From NCBI RefSeq assembly GCF_007830515.1, contig NZ_VLKT01000004.1, forward strand, positions 62,001 through 126,000: DNA of 64,000 nucleotides, read 5' to 3'. The position numbers and the translations under genes are program-made. The stretch comes from Mesorhizobium tianshanense. Lineage in GTDB: Bacteria; Pseudomonadota; Alphaproteobacteria; Rhizobiales; Rhizobiaceae. The stretch's first letter is position 1. Every line of letters begins with the position of its first letter. The notes beneath the pieces are model-generated. The model was not told the origin of the DNA. It saw only the letters and a list, made by a program, of their open reading frames with translations, and made no database searches. This document shows positions 29,437 to 37,315 of this stretch, in pieces.

Positions 29437-30009
29437 TCAATCCTCGTCGATGGATCTCCACTCGTGGATGATCTGGCAGCTTTGCAGGTCGAAAGCGAAG
29501 AAATGTCCCTGGGAAGGTTGGTCACGACTGCGCGAAATCGGAGCATCCAGTAGCTTGCAGAGCAGGAGTGTGCCGACACCGCCATGTGCGATGAAAGCAA
29601 GGTCGCCGGCGCGATGGCTCCCAAGAATGCGAAATACGGCCCCTACCACGCGTTCTTGGGCATCGACCGCACGCTCCCAGCCGCGAACACTCTCATGTGG
29701 ATTAGCAAAGAAGGCGTCGGCAACTCGTTCGAAATCGACGGGTGGAAGGAAGCCTGTTGCGGAGCGGTCATTCTCGCCAAGGTGCTCATCTACTTGGACA
29801 GGCACGCCAAATCCTGCGGCCAGCAGGCCAGCCGCTTCAATTGCCTTGGCCTCAGAGCTCGACCAGATGGACGTCAGGCCGGACAGGACCGCACTCCCCG
29901 CGAAAGTCCTCATCCGGGCGACACCACGGTCCGAAAGACGCCAGGCAGGGACTGGCTGGGCGGGATCAACGGTGACTTCCGGGTGAGTGATAAAGAATGC
30001 CGTCGGCAT
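29437..30009 (-). CDS. Histidine phosphatase family protein with THP instead of RHG
   Basis: A 190-residue phosphoglycerate-mutase-like phosphatase. The catalytic histidine lies in AFFITHPEVTVDP, where the family's usual Arg-His-Gly is Thr-His-Pro. Other family marks follow: WRLSDRGVARM, SSSEAKAIEAAGLLA (normally SxxxRAxQTA), the acid region VDEHLGENDRS and the second histidine in LAFIAHGGVGTLLLC. THPEV variants form a recognisable subgroup of small phosphatases. It is oriented with the inositol-phosphatase-like gene, 150 bp upstream of it. Substrate unknown; phosphosugar or phosphoglycerate hydrolysis is plausible. Confidence 0.83.
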   Translation of the reverse strand: MPTAFFITHPEVTVDPAQPVPAWRLSDRGVARMRTFAGSAVLSGLTSIWSSSEAKAIEAAGLLAAGFGVPVQVDEHLGENDRSATGFLPPVDFERVADAFFANPHESVRGWERAVDAQERVVGAVFRILGSHRAGDLAFIAHGGVGTLLLCKLLDAPISRSRDQPSQGHFFAFDLQSCQIIHEWRSIDED

Positions 30010-30459
30010 GCCTTTGCGCTCCGATAATATCCTTCCGAAGGCCTAACAGAGCTGGTCAAGCGCAGGAAGTGACTCAGCAACCCACATCACATTGCACCGG
30101 CGTACCTTCTCACAGCCTCAATGGACATCAGAAACAGGGACGTTTGTATCGCGCTGCCATCAGGCGCCGTTGGCGCTGCCGGCGACCTCATGCAGCGCCC
30201 CAAGGGCCATCCCTTTTCCCGGCAGCACCTGTTCGGTTTCAGGGACGCCAAAGGGTAGGACCTGACGACCTGATATTTTGCGACGACTGTGGCGAATTCC
30301 TGGGGACAGCAATCGGCTCAATCGATCCGCCTGAGACGGCCCTTTTCAAGACGGAATATCCGACCTCTCCGCCCTGCTTCTCGAAGCCGGTAAGCAGATC
30401 GTCCCCTATGCATGAGGGCGAGGCGCTTGCCAGGGCCATCATCGAGACCGTCGAGCGGC
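30010..30459. other. Stretch with remnants of a small zinc-ribbon-like gene only
   Basis: A rightward frame near 30258-30473 reads PDDLIFCDDCGEFLGT, similar to a CxxCGxFLGTW motif seen in small rhizobial proteins, and ends GEALARAIIETVERLTRR. There is no start codon or ribosome-binding site before it and the middle does not fit, so it is probably a decayed gene. Nothing else is visible in the gap. Confidence 0.35.
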
Positions 30460-30852
30460 TCACACGTCGCTGAAACTCAGCAAGGACCGATGTCGGATAC
30501 GGCTATGATCGCCACGAAGATGCTGACGCGCAGCTTCAGCCAGGGCCGGCCCATTTTTAGAGGAGCGTAGCAACCCCTCCTCCTCGGCAGCGGCCTCAAA
30601 GGCCCTCCTTACGTCGTCGGGCGTGCGCTCGCCTTTAATGAGACCCATGCAGGCCTCGACGGCCTCCATCCACTTAGGTCCCCGCTTGGTCCACTTCATG
30701 AGTTCCGCAGCGGCACCCTCGACATTGGAACAGACGTAGGTGAGCCAAGGTCGGTCGGTTCCGATGTAGACTGGAGGGTGAAACCAATGGATACCCATGA
30801 GGGTGCCGCCGCCATTTCCGCCCGAGTTGAGAACGGTTGGACCGCCAGCCAT
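30460..30852 (-). CDS. DUF982 domain protein
   Basis: A 130-residue small protein of the Rhizobiales-specific DUF982 family. After a glycine-rich leader (TVLNSGGNGGGTLMGIHWF) the domain runs FHPPVYIGTDRPWLTYVCSN, VEGAAAELMKWTKRGPKW and DDVRRAFEAAAEEEGLL, the typical W-hydrophobic / AAxxL / ARxAFxxAAxEA pattern. ATG 30852 is preferred to longer in-frame starts because GGAGGGGCAGCC precedes it. Function is unknown; such genes occur in many copies in Mesorhizobium genomes, often on plasmids and islands. Confidence 0.7.
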   Translation of the reverse strand: MAGGPTVLNSGGNGGGTLMGIHWFHPPVYIGTDRPWLTYVCSNVEGAAAELMKWTKRGPKWMEAVEACMGLIKGERTPDDVRRAFEAAAEEEGLLRSSKNGPALAEAARQHLRGDHSRIRHRSLLSFSDV

Positions 30853-31095
30853 GGCTGCCCCTCCTACCTCTGAATTATTCGTTGGCCGGCAAACGGGACG
30901 GGCAGCACTCGGTTCCGCCGCTGGGCTATGGTCCGACATGCGGTGAGACTGAAGTCCATGCGTCAAGGATAGAGGGCTGAGGGCCGGCAACCAGGACCTT
31001 ACCAATGCATTGGTATTGGGCCGCCGAGAAAAGTCCCTTCATCGGTGGTTCACCGGGTGCCCGCTGCTGCCCCCGAAATCGGCGGGCACCCGGAA

Positions 31096-31347
31096 ATGAC
31101 TCCCTCAACAGCGGAGCGAACTGTGACCCTTATCCAAAGCAGACAGAACGTCGATGAGGTCGCAGGGCGACCCGCAAACGACAATCAAACTCCTAACCTG
31201 CCGGATTTCCCGGTGCTTGATCTCGTTTCGTCGGGCGACGAGGTCGTTGACATGATCAGGCGAGCAGAGCGCCTGGCTCTTGCCGTGATTATAGCAATGG
31301 CGATCTTTCTGATCTTTACACCGGTGGTCTTCATTGCGCTGGTGTAA
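31096..31347 (+). CDS. Small single-span membrane protein
   Basis: An 83-residue hypothetical protein beginning MTPSTAERTVTLIQSRQNVD. A polar, Asn/Pro-containing N-terminal half includes GRPANDNQTPNLPDFP. Near the C-terminus AERLALAVIIAMAIFLIFTP and VVFIALV make one transmembrane helix that ends the protein. ATG 31096 is an internal start of a longer frame from 31045; it has only a weak ribosome-binding site. No family recognised. It lies convergent to the ligase pseudogene. Confidence 0.5.
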   Translation: MTPSTAERTVTLIQSRQNVDEVAGRPANDNQTPNLPDFPVLDLVSSGDEVVDMIRRAERLALAVIIAMAIFLIFTPVVFIALV

Positions 31348-31358
31348 GGGATCTGAGC

Positions 31359-32282
31359 TTAGTCCTCGTCCCAGAAATCCTGCAGCGATGCGTGGCGCAG
31401 GTCTTCTTCGCCCCTGAGATGCTTGATGCGGACCTTGATCCCCGGCTTTGACCCACTGTGTCGCCGGCCGTTTTGGCATGTCCTTCGGCGGCGGCCCGGC
31501 ATGCTCCTGGACGCGCTTCCATAGTCGCTCGCGCATCTCGCGATTGATGCTCACGAAGGCGCTGCCGATATATTTTCGAGTGCCTGGCTTGCCTACGAGC
31601 GCGAATGCGGGCTTGCCTCTCTCGCGCTCGACACCAAGCAGTTCGTATTCGCCGACCGTGAAGCTCTTCGTCTTCAGCCAGTTCGTCGTCGGGCCGCTGC
31701 GGTACTTGCTGTCGCCTCGCTTCGATACCATGCCCTCGAGCCCTGCTTGCTCGATGAGGTAGAACACCGCATCGGAGGTGTCCGGCAGCGCTGCGCTGAA
31801 TTGTATACGGCTGCCAGGTTCGGTCAGACCGGCAAGGATATCGCCGGTCCTCCAGCGCTATGTCGCGCACATCGTGGCCGTTCAAATAGAGGAGATCGAA
31901 GGCGACGAAATAGAGGTCGTTCTGACGGCGCGTGATGGCCTTGCGCGCCGAAGTCGGACGGGCCCGCTTCGTTCAAAACAATGACCTCGCCGTCGACGAT
32001 GGCGCTTTCCAAACCCTCCAGCGACGCGGCAGCCACGGCGAGATCGCGATATTTGGCCGTCCAGTCCAGCCCGCGCCGGGTGAAGATGCGTACGCCGGCC
32101 TCGTCAATGATGATCTGGGAACGGTAGCCATCGAACTTGACCTCGTGGCTCCAGTCGCCGCCCGCGGGCGGCTTGGCCACCAGCTTGGGCTCCATCGGCG
32201 CAATGAACTCGAGCCGGCGGGTGCCGGTACTTACAATTTTACGCACAAATAAGAGTCTAGGCGGTCGGCTTATATTAGCCAT
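31359..32282 (-). pseudogene. ATP-dependent DNA ligase (LigD ligase-domain type), three frameshifts
   Basis: A stand-alone ATP-dependent ligase of about 305 codons broken in three places. The first segment (from ATG 32282) has FIAPMEPKLVAKPPAGGDW and HEVKFDGYRSQIIID, with the nucleotidyl-Lys of KxDGxR, then SAIVDGEVIVLN. Shifts occur near 31945-31955 (extra G), 31838-31848 and 31438-31446 (extra G). Between them the other frames read DLYFVAFDLLYLNGHDVRD, AGLEGMVSKRGDSKYRSGPT, LKTKSFTVGEYELLGVERE and finally LQDFWDED, ending at TAA 31359. All motifs survive in some frame, so decay is recent or the breaks are sequencing errors. Such ligases act in rhizobial non-homologous end joining. Confidence 0.8.
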
Positions 32283-32456
32283 AGTGAATGAAAGGTAATT
32301 TTTGGGGAGTGCGAGAGGTCGCTCGTCGGGCCGCTCAGCGCACCGGCCCCGGCCGCAAGAGAAGCCCGCCACCTTGCGAGTGGCGGGCCGACCGCGAGAC
32401 CAGGAGAGTGTTTGTCAAAGCCTCCACGGCCGATGCGACACTCCGTTTGGGTTTAC

Positions 32457-33040
32457 TCAGCGACGAGCGACAAGCATGCATAGCTGCCGCAGGTCACGGT
32501 CATAGGTGCCTTCGCTGCTGAGCACATCGACACAGCGCTTCTTCATGCGCGTCAGTTGACTGCTGGACAACTGCGCGACCGCGCTCGGCACGCTGGGAGT
32601 GCTCGGCGTCCCGGCTGTTGCAAGAGCCCCCAACGTTCCACGAGCGCCCGGTGTACCGGGAAGGCTTGCGGCTCCAACGCCGACACCGGCACCCACGCCG
32701 ACACCTCCCGTTCGCGCCACATTGGCTTCCACATCCGCGGTAATGCCGCCGGAACCGCCCACATTTGCGCCAGCGCCGGCAGTGACACCGCTGGTCCCAC
32801 CGACACTGGCACCCAGACCAGCGGCGACACCACCACTGCCGCCCACCTTAGCCGTTGCACCAGCGATAATGCGCTTGCGGCCATCCGATCGAGGCGCCAA
32901 GACCGGCGTTTACGCCGCCACTGCCGCCAACCGATGCGCCGGCGCCGACGCTAATGCCGCCTGCCGGAGGGTAAAGACAGAGATAAAATAAGTGCACCAC
33001 CGGCTAAGGCTGTGGCGAAACTCTTAACGACATTTGCCAT
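32457..33040 (-). pseudogene. Secreted glycine-rich repeat protein, frameshifted twice
   Basis: From ATG 33040 (AAAGGAGAGTGTC before it) the frame reads MANVVKSFATALAGGALILS as a signal peptide and then stops at codon 30. One base out of frame it continues GGISVGAGASVGGSGGVNAG and LGASIG. A second shift near 32890 leads into the long 32457-32900 frame with AKVGGSGGVAAGLGASVGGT and VTAGAGANVGGSGGI repeats, a Pro/Thr linker, and a compact C-terminal tail SSSQLTRMKKRCVDVLSSEG, which holds one of two tail cysteines. The repeat is roughly 14-16 residues, Gly/Ala/Val-rich. The protein was probably exported or surface-associated. The length (584 bp) is not a multiple of three, confirming net frame change. 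Confidence 0.65.
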
Positions 33041-33219
33041 GACACTCTCCTTTGGTAGTTACTTCAGCAGCAGTTCAAAGCCTGCTACTTAACGACAACG
33101 AACTCAGAGAGTTTTTGAATTGCTACCCGGAATTCTGTCTGCCATCGTGACTTACGGATAGCAAAAAATTCCCAATCAATTTTTACGAGTGAACACAACG
33201 TGATTCCTGGCCGAGACCT

Positions 33220-33576
33220 TCACACCTTCGCCTTGCGCCAGCCCGCCCACCAGGCCTCCCACTGCGAGCAGAACCAGCGCTCGCCTCGAGCCGGATCAAT
33301 GCGCGTAGCCAGATAATACTCCTGGCCTGGCACGTGAAAGATGTGCTCGCCACTCTCGTTGATGTTCCCCTTGATGTCGCAGCCTGACTTATGAAAGGCA
33401 GCGTTGCCGGTCGACGAACGGTGAACGCGCGGCAGTTCGTGCCGCTCATCAACAGCGACGTAGGCTGCGGAAGAAATTGCAAGTAATCCCAGAACCGTCA
33501 AAAGCCGGCTGCGGAGAAGCGAACGCCACCAGGGCCTTCGTCTCCAAGTCCTCCCTGCATGAACGATCTTGCCCAT
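33220..33576 (-). CDS. Small membrane-anchored protein with a C-terminal nuclease-associated domain
   Basis: A 118-residue protein. A basic N-terminus (RTWRRRPWWRSLLRSR) precedes one membrane helix (LLTVLGLLAISSAAYVAV). The C-terminal ~50 residues read CDIKGNINESGEHIFHVPGQ, then EYYLATRIDPARGERWFCSQ and AGWRKAKV. This is the short Cys-x-Ile-Lys-Gly-Asn / FCS domain found alone or at the end of thermonuclease-like and succinoglycan-associated rhizobial proteins. ATG 33576 is chosen since GGGGAAGGGCA precedes it. The two conserved cysteines likely pair in the periplasm. Biochemical role unknown. Confidence 0.65.
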   Translation of the reverse strand: MGKIVHAGRTWRRRPWWRSLLRSRLLTVLGLLAISSAAYVAVDERHELPRVHRSSTGNAAFHKSGCDIKGNINESGEHIFHVPGQEYYLATRIDPARGERWFCSQWEAWWAGWRKAKV

Positions 33577-33810
33577 TGCCCTTCCCCGAAGGAAGAATGC
33601 TTCCATTGCGGACGCGAGTCAAAAGCTGGGCTGGCGGCTGCGCGGCAACGAATTCTGTTTGCCGGCGTTGCCATTGTTGCGAAGCTCACCAGAATACCGA
33701 CCGCCCGGCAGAACAACATCACGCCGGAGCAGGTGCGCGAGCTGATCCGCAATCACGGCAGCGATCGGGCAACCCTGACAGAGGCCGCGAAGGCTTTGCC
33801 GGCACGCTGA
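33559..33810 (+). CDS. Doubtful small hypothetical protein
   Basis: An 83-codon frame whose last 30 residues (NNITPEQVRELIRNHGSDRA, then LTEAAKAL) look like a genuine short helical domain, while the first half is of mixed composition. There is no clear start with a ribosome-binding site, and the 5-prime end overlaps the divergent gene at 33576. It may be a truncated gene. Confidence 0.28.
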   Translation: MNDLAHCPSPKEECFHCGRESKAGLAAARQRILFAGVAIVAKLTRIPTARQNNITPEQVRELIRNHGSDRATLTEAAKALPAR

Positions 33811-33876
33811 CCAAGACCTTGGGCCGCCCGCAGGGCAGCCCGCATCTGCCGCGCTTCCGGCATCATGGCGAGGCGG

Positions 33877-34077
33877 TTAATCCAGTGTCTCGGCGACGAA
33901 GGATGCCGCAATCAGATCGTCGGCTTCGATTCTGCCCTTGGCGCCCTCCATGACGGCCGCGACCTTTCGAAAGGTGTTCAGTTCGCCCTCGGAAATCCTG
34001 GCGTCGCGCATCCTCTTGTTGAGGTCAGTCACGCGCATTCGGAGCGCCTGGGACGCTCCAATCTCACGGTTCGACAT
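33877..34077 (-). CDS. Small hypothetical protein
   Basis: A 66-residue soluble, helical, charged protein: MSNREIGASQALRMRVTDLN followed by KRMRDARISEGELNTFRKVA and a C-terminal EADDLIAASFVAETLD. AAGGAGGAATGTGATCACC precedes ATG 34077, a good ribosome-binding site, which is the main reason to believe it. No family recognised. It is on the same strand as the DUF1236-like gene upstream, with a 75-bp gap. Confidence 0.5.
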   Translation of the reverse strand: MSNREIGASQALRMRVTDLNKRMRDARISEGELNTFRKVAAVMEGAKGRIEADDLIAASFVAETLD

Positions 34078-34152
34078 GGTGATCACATTCCTCCTTGCTT
34101 GGCCACCCGCCGCACCTTTCGGCACGGCGGGCTGTCCTCCCAGTCGCTTAGG

Positions 34153-34449
34153 TCATTCGATGATTTTGATGATCTTGCGCGTGCCCGGATCAACGACAAC
34201 GGTCCGGTCGTCGACAACCACGTAACTGTATTTGGTATCGGGGACTTCATGAAGCTCGACCGTATCGGGCAGCGCCGAGCCGATATTGAGCTCTAGCCCA
34301 GGGACTTTCACCGATGCGAGCGGCTGCTTCTTCACATATTCCCTGATAACCGTCTCCTGCTCAGGCTCGATGATCACGTCCTGTGCGGTAGCGGCGCCGA
34401 TACCTGCCAGCAACAGAAATCCCGCGGCGAAAGTTGACTGTATTCTCAC
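34153..34449 (-). CDS. DUF1236-like secreted protein
   Basis: A 98-residue exported protein. MRIQSTFAAGFLLLAGIGAA with TAQ makes a signal peptide of about 22 residues. The mature part contains ETVIREYVKKQPLASVKVPG, DTVELHEVPDTKYSYVVVDD and RTVVVDPGTRKIIKIIE, the characteristic DUF1236 core of Rhizobiales periplasmic proteins. GGAGGCAATTGTGAG stands before ATG 34449. Function is unknown; these proteins are frequent in root-associated alphaproteobacteria. Confidence 0.75.
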   Translation of the reverse strand: MRIQSTFAAGFLLLAGIGAATAQDVIIEPEQETVIREYVKKQPLASVKVPGLELNIGSALPDTVELHEVPDTKYSYVVVDDRTVVVDPGTRKIIKIIE

Positions 34450-34660
34450 AATTGCCTCCTTCCGTTGCGCTGAACGGTATTATCTTCGCGCCAGCCCACC
34501 CAACCTCAGCCGCCCGCAAATGTTCCCTGATGGGGCTTCGGTCTTCTCAAAGGGTAGGACCTTAGTCTGACCTTGCTGTCGCAAAGGACGAAGATGGGGC
34601 GCAGCCCGGAACCGTGACTGCTCGTAGTCGTTGCTCGCCATGTGCTCATGGGAGGAGCCC

Positions 34661-34753
34661 ATGGAAAATAGCGTCCATCAAGCCCGCTGGTTACTCGCTC
34701 CGGTCTTCACTGTCTCTATTGTGTTTCTGGCGATTGGAATGGCCATTAGCTAG
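34661..34753 (+). CDS. 30-residue single-span membrane peptide
   Basis: A very short gene. ATG 34661 is preceded by GGGAGGAGCCC, the best ribosome-binding site in the region, and the 30 codons read MENSVHQARWLLAPVF and then TVSIVFLAIGMAIS before TAG 34751-34753. The last two thirds form one transmembrane helix after a short polar N-terminus. A decayed copy with a frameshift lies at 22001-22060, so the element was duplicated. A long GC hairpin follows 55 bp downstream. A small membrane regulator or a type I toxin-like peptide are possible readings; no homologue is recognised. Confidence 0.5.
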   Translation: MENSVHQARWLLAPVFTVSIVFLAIGMAIS

Positions 34754-34807
34754 GCCCACCAAATAGTTGAGATCTGCGCAGCTACGTCCCTTCCTGCGCT
34801 GATAAGG
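34691..34807 (+). repeat. Dispersed repeat shared with 22001-22138
   Basis: This is the intact copy: TTACTCGCTCCGGTCTTCAC, CTGGCGATTGGAATGGCCAT and GAGATCTGCGCAGCTACGTC all recur at 22 kb. It covers the coding part of the 30-residue gene and its 3-prime region up to the hairpin. The sharing of non-coding 3-prime DNA as well as coding DNA suggests a mobile or structured RNA element rather than a protein family alone. Confidence 0.65.
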
Positions 34808-34843
34808 GGACCACCCGCCATTCCTCGATTTGGCGGGTGGTCC
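34808..34843 (+). terminator. Perfect 13-bp GC-rich hairpin
   Basis: GGACCACCCGCCA (34808-34820) pairs without mismatch with TGGCGGGTGGTCC (34831-34843) around a 10-nt loop. There is no T-tract on the plus strand. It may end the transcript of the 30-residue gene by a Rho-assisted route or act as a structured RNA or palindromic repeat. The DNA from 34844 to 35095 holds no supported gene. Confidence 0.5.
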
Positions 34844-35095
34844 GCAGATGAAGGCCTGTCAGCGGTTCCACCACCTCACATCATATCTTCAGCAACTCCG
34901 TCGAATTCCTTGAGACCGACGCTTGGCGGCTTCTGTTTGTGAAGTCCCTGTTCAGTTGCGGCCGCCTCGAAGGCGGCGAACGCAGCGTGGTGCGTGCGTG
35001 CAATGTCCCGCCAGGCATTGGGAGGAATACGGGTGCTGAGAATAGAGTTCGATATTCGTGTTTGCACCTGTTTCGGCAAGCCTGGGCGATCGCGA

Positions 35096-35530
35096 TTAGT
35101 CAGTTCCGTTTTCGAAGCAGTATATTGCCTGAAAAGCGAGAAATGGCGGGCGCGCAATGCCCCACTCGCGCTGGCTGCCGCTGATGTGATAGTCATCGCT
35201 CATCCCGGCAGCGGCACGCGGCTTGTCTTCACCAGTCGATGGCCGGCGCGCGATCATCAGCCAGAAAATTCCCAGTAACGTAGCGAAGGCGGGGAAGCCG
35301 AAGGCGAACCACAGCCAGAAGAGCCGATGATAGCGCGGCGGCTACGGCGCGCCTGCAGCGGCGGCTTGAGATGACAGCTTGCGCATCTCCATTTGCATCC
35401 AGACGACCGGGAGCCAGAACATTCCGGTTAAGATCGCCGGCCTGATGAAATACAGCCGGGCAAACCATTTTTCCTGCACCGTTGCCGGATTGAGCGTGAG
35501 GAAGCCCGCCAGCCTGCCGGGAGCAGCCAA
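35096..35530 (-). pseudogene. C-terminal remnant of a DUF2269-type membrane protein with in-frame stop
   Basis: A continuous frame from about 35530 to TAA 35096 contains one in-frame TAG (near 35344). Before it: TLNPATVQEKWFARLYFIRP and TGMFWLPVVWMQMEMRKLSS. After it: PPRYHRLFWLWFAFGFPAFA and TLLGIFWLMIARRP. These blocks match the last helices of DUF2269 integral membrane proteins (WLPVVW-Q, Y-R-WF-LG-PAF, IFWLM-A). The NPATVQEKWFARLYF part also resembles the DoxX-like tail of some short-chain dehydrogenases. The N-terminal part is missing. It is a truncated, nonsense-mutated gene. Confidence 0.6.
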
Positions 35531-35576
35531 TGTGCGGCGGCCCGAATCCTCTTGTTGGAACGCGCCGGCGAACGTG

Positions 35577-36182
35577 TCAGTCGGCGGCCAGGTAGTCCGG
35601 CAGGAACGGGCCGATGTTGTAGCCTTCGAGTTTGGCGGCCGATGCTTCGGCCGAAGCGAAGCTGAGGATGGTCGCCGTTCCCGGAGTCACGGGTACGGCG
35701 TTTGCGGGTGGCAGGTCGAGAAACTCGTGGCACGCAGCGCGCACCACGCCTTCATGAACCACGGCGAGCACGTCTCCGGCCGCCCATGTCAGCCAGTCTT
35801 TCAGTCCCGCCGCCACGCGTGCCCTGAACGCGCTCCAGGCCTCGCCCTTGATCGGCGTATAGGCGCCTGCCCGCCACGCGAGATATTCGCAGGTGTGGTC
35901 GGCGAGAAGTTCCGATCTGGTACGTCCAGTCCACACGCCCATATCGATTTCACGCAGCCTCCTGTCCGAGGGGGCCGTGGCGCAACCGATCAATGCGGCA
36001 GTTTGCCGGGCCCGACCGAGATCCGAGGACACCACTGCCACCGGCATGAGCGCCCTCGCATATGGCGCGAAGTTGAGGGCCTGCTGGACGCCGTGCTCGG
36101 AGAGATCGGAGTCGTCATGCCCCTGAAGGCGCTGCTCGGCGTTCCATAGCGTTTGACCGTGACGCATCAATATCAGCCGCAC
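35577..36182 (-). CDS. Histidine phosphatase family protein (phosphoglycerate mutase-like)
   Basis: A 201-residue phosphatase with the full canonical site: LILMRHGQTLWNAEQRLQG (catalytic His in RHG), SDLGRARQTAALIG (second Arg), RLREIDMGVWTGRTRSELLA (acid residue) and LAVVHEGVVRAACHE (second His). This resembles PhoE/CobC-type broad phosphatases. It is the last gene of a leftward operon, 19 bp after the transporter ATPase gene. A phosphatase encoded with the importer suggests that the imported compound is phosphorylated and is hydrolysed in the cytoplasm, but mutase or housecleaning activity cannot be excluded. Confidence 0.87.
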   Translation of the reverse strand: MRLILMRHGQTLWNAEQRLQGHDDSDLSEHGVQQALNFAPYARALMPVAVVSSDLGRARQTAALIGCATAPSDRRLREIDMGVWTGRTRSELLADHTCEYLAWRAGAYTPIKGEAWSAFRARVAAGLKDWLTWAAGDVLAVVHEGVVRAACHEFLDLPPANAVPVTPGTATILSFASAEASAAKLEGYNIGPFLPDYLAAD

Positions 36183-36201
36183 CGGTCAGCTCCCCTCGCG
36201 T

Positions 36202-37299
36202 TCACGCCGCCAGCCAGAGAGCAGATGCCGGCTGCAATCCGACGTCGGCTGCAGTGCCCGTTTCAAGCAATGACGCGCCGGAATGGAACGGCTGGTCGAC
36301 CAGCACCTCCGACGAGCCAATCTTGACTCCGTAACGGACGGTGGCTCCGAGAAACTCTCGATGCACGATGGTCCCAGGCAAGCGGACCGCGCCTTCGGCC
36401 GCTTTGCCGAGCGTGGCATATTGCGGCCGGAAAACCAGCTTGCCATTCGCCGGAACGCCTGCACCTTCCGGTATCGGCACGACGCCACCACCCTCCACCT
36501 CGAACGTCTTCGCGGCCCCGGCGCCACCAATTTTTCCATTCAGGATGTTGGCTGTGCCGAGGAAATTGGCGACGAACAGATTGGTTGGCTTTTCATACAG
36601 CTCCATCGGTGTTCCGACCTGCTGTATCTGACCGTCGTTGAAGACCGCTATGCGGTCGCAGATTGTGTTGGCCTCTTCCTGGTCGTGAGTGACAAAAATC
36701 GTGGTCAGGTGAAGCCGCTGCTGGAGATCGCGCAATTCGCGGCGTACCTGGACCCGCATCTTGGCATCCAGGTTGGAAAGGGGTTCGTCGAGAAGCAGGA
36801 CTTTCGGCTCGATTGCGATGGTGCGCGCAACGGCGACGCGCTGCTGCTGGCCGCCGGAAAGCTGCGCAGGCCGGCGATCGGCGAGATGCCGCAACCCGAC
36901 GAGATCGAGCGCCGCGTTGACATCGCGGTCTATCTCGGCGCGCGGCAGCCGCCGTTCCTCAAGGCCGAACGCAACATTCTTCCTGACCGTGAGATGCGGC
37001 CACAAAGCATAGGACTGGAACACCATGCCGATATCGCGTTTCCACGGCGGCGTGCCGAGTACGTCCTTTCCCGCGATCATCACCTGGCCGTTGCGAGCCG
37101 TGTTGAAGCCGGCAATCAGCCTCAGCAGTGTGGTCTTGCCACAACCCGATGGACCGAGAAAGGCGAAGAATTCGCCTGGCCGGATGTCGAGGTTGACGTT
37201 CTTCAGCACGTGAAGATCGCCGTAAAACAGATCGACGTCGCGGATGTTGATTTCCTTGGCCGAGCCGGCAAGGCCGGTTCCAGTGACCATTGCATCCAT
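36202..37299 (-). CDS. ABC transporter ATP-binding protein, PotA/FbpC-like
   Basis: A 365-residue ATPase. Walker A GPSGCGKTTLLRLIAG, Q-loop MVFQSYALWPHLT, signature LSGGQQQRVAVARTIAIEP, Walker B VLLLDEPLSNLDA and H-loop IFVTHDQEEANTICD are intact. A C-terminal TOBE domain begins around FVANFLGTANILNGK. It pairs with the fused permease encoded 17 bp upstream on the same strand. Related to, but clearly distinct from, the ATPase of the other Afu-like cluster at 27417. Confidence 0.9.
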   Translation of the reverse strand: MDAMVTGTGLAGSAKEINIRDVDLFYGDLHVLKNVNLDIRPGEFFAFLGPSGCGKTTLLRLIAGFNTARNGQVMIAGKDVLGTPPWKRDIGMVFQSYALWPHLTVRKNVAFGLEERRLPRAEIDRDVNAALDLVGLRHLADRRPAQLSGGQQQRVAVARTIAIEPKVLLLDEPLSNLDAKMRVQVRRELRDLQQRLHLTTIFVTHDQEEANTICDRIAVFNDGQIQQVGTPMELYEKPTNLFVANFLGTANILNGKIGGAGAAKTFEVEGGGVVPIPEGAGVPANGKLVFRPQYATLGKAAEGAVRLPGTIVHREFLGATVRYGVKIGSSEVLVDQPFHSGASLLETGTAADVGLQPASALWLAA

Positions 37300-37315
37300 T
37301 GTTTTCTCCCTTGGC

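Noticed and set aside
31800..31808. A TTGTATACG word resembling the aromatic-regulon operator
   Set aside because: It lies inside the ligase pseudogene, is not a full TGTATACA palindrome and is far from any promoter.
34876..35196. A 106-codon leftward frame with a DUF982-like tail (AFEAAATEQGL)
   Set aside because: Most of its first third lies over the DUF2269 remnant in another frame. The N-terminal part has no family match and there is no ribosome-binding site; only about 12 residues look familiar.
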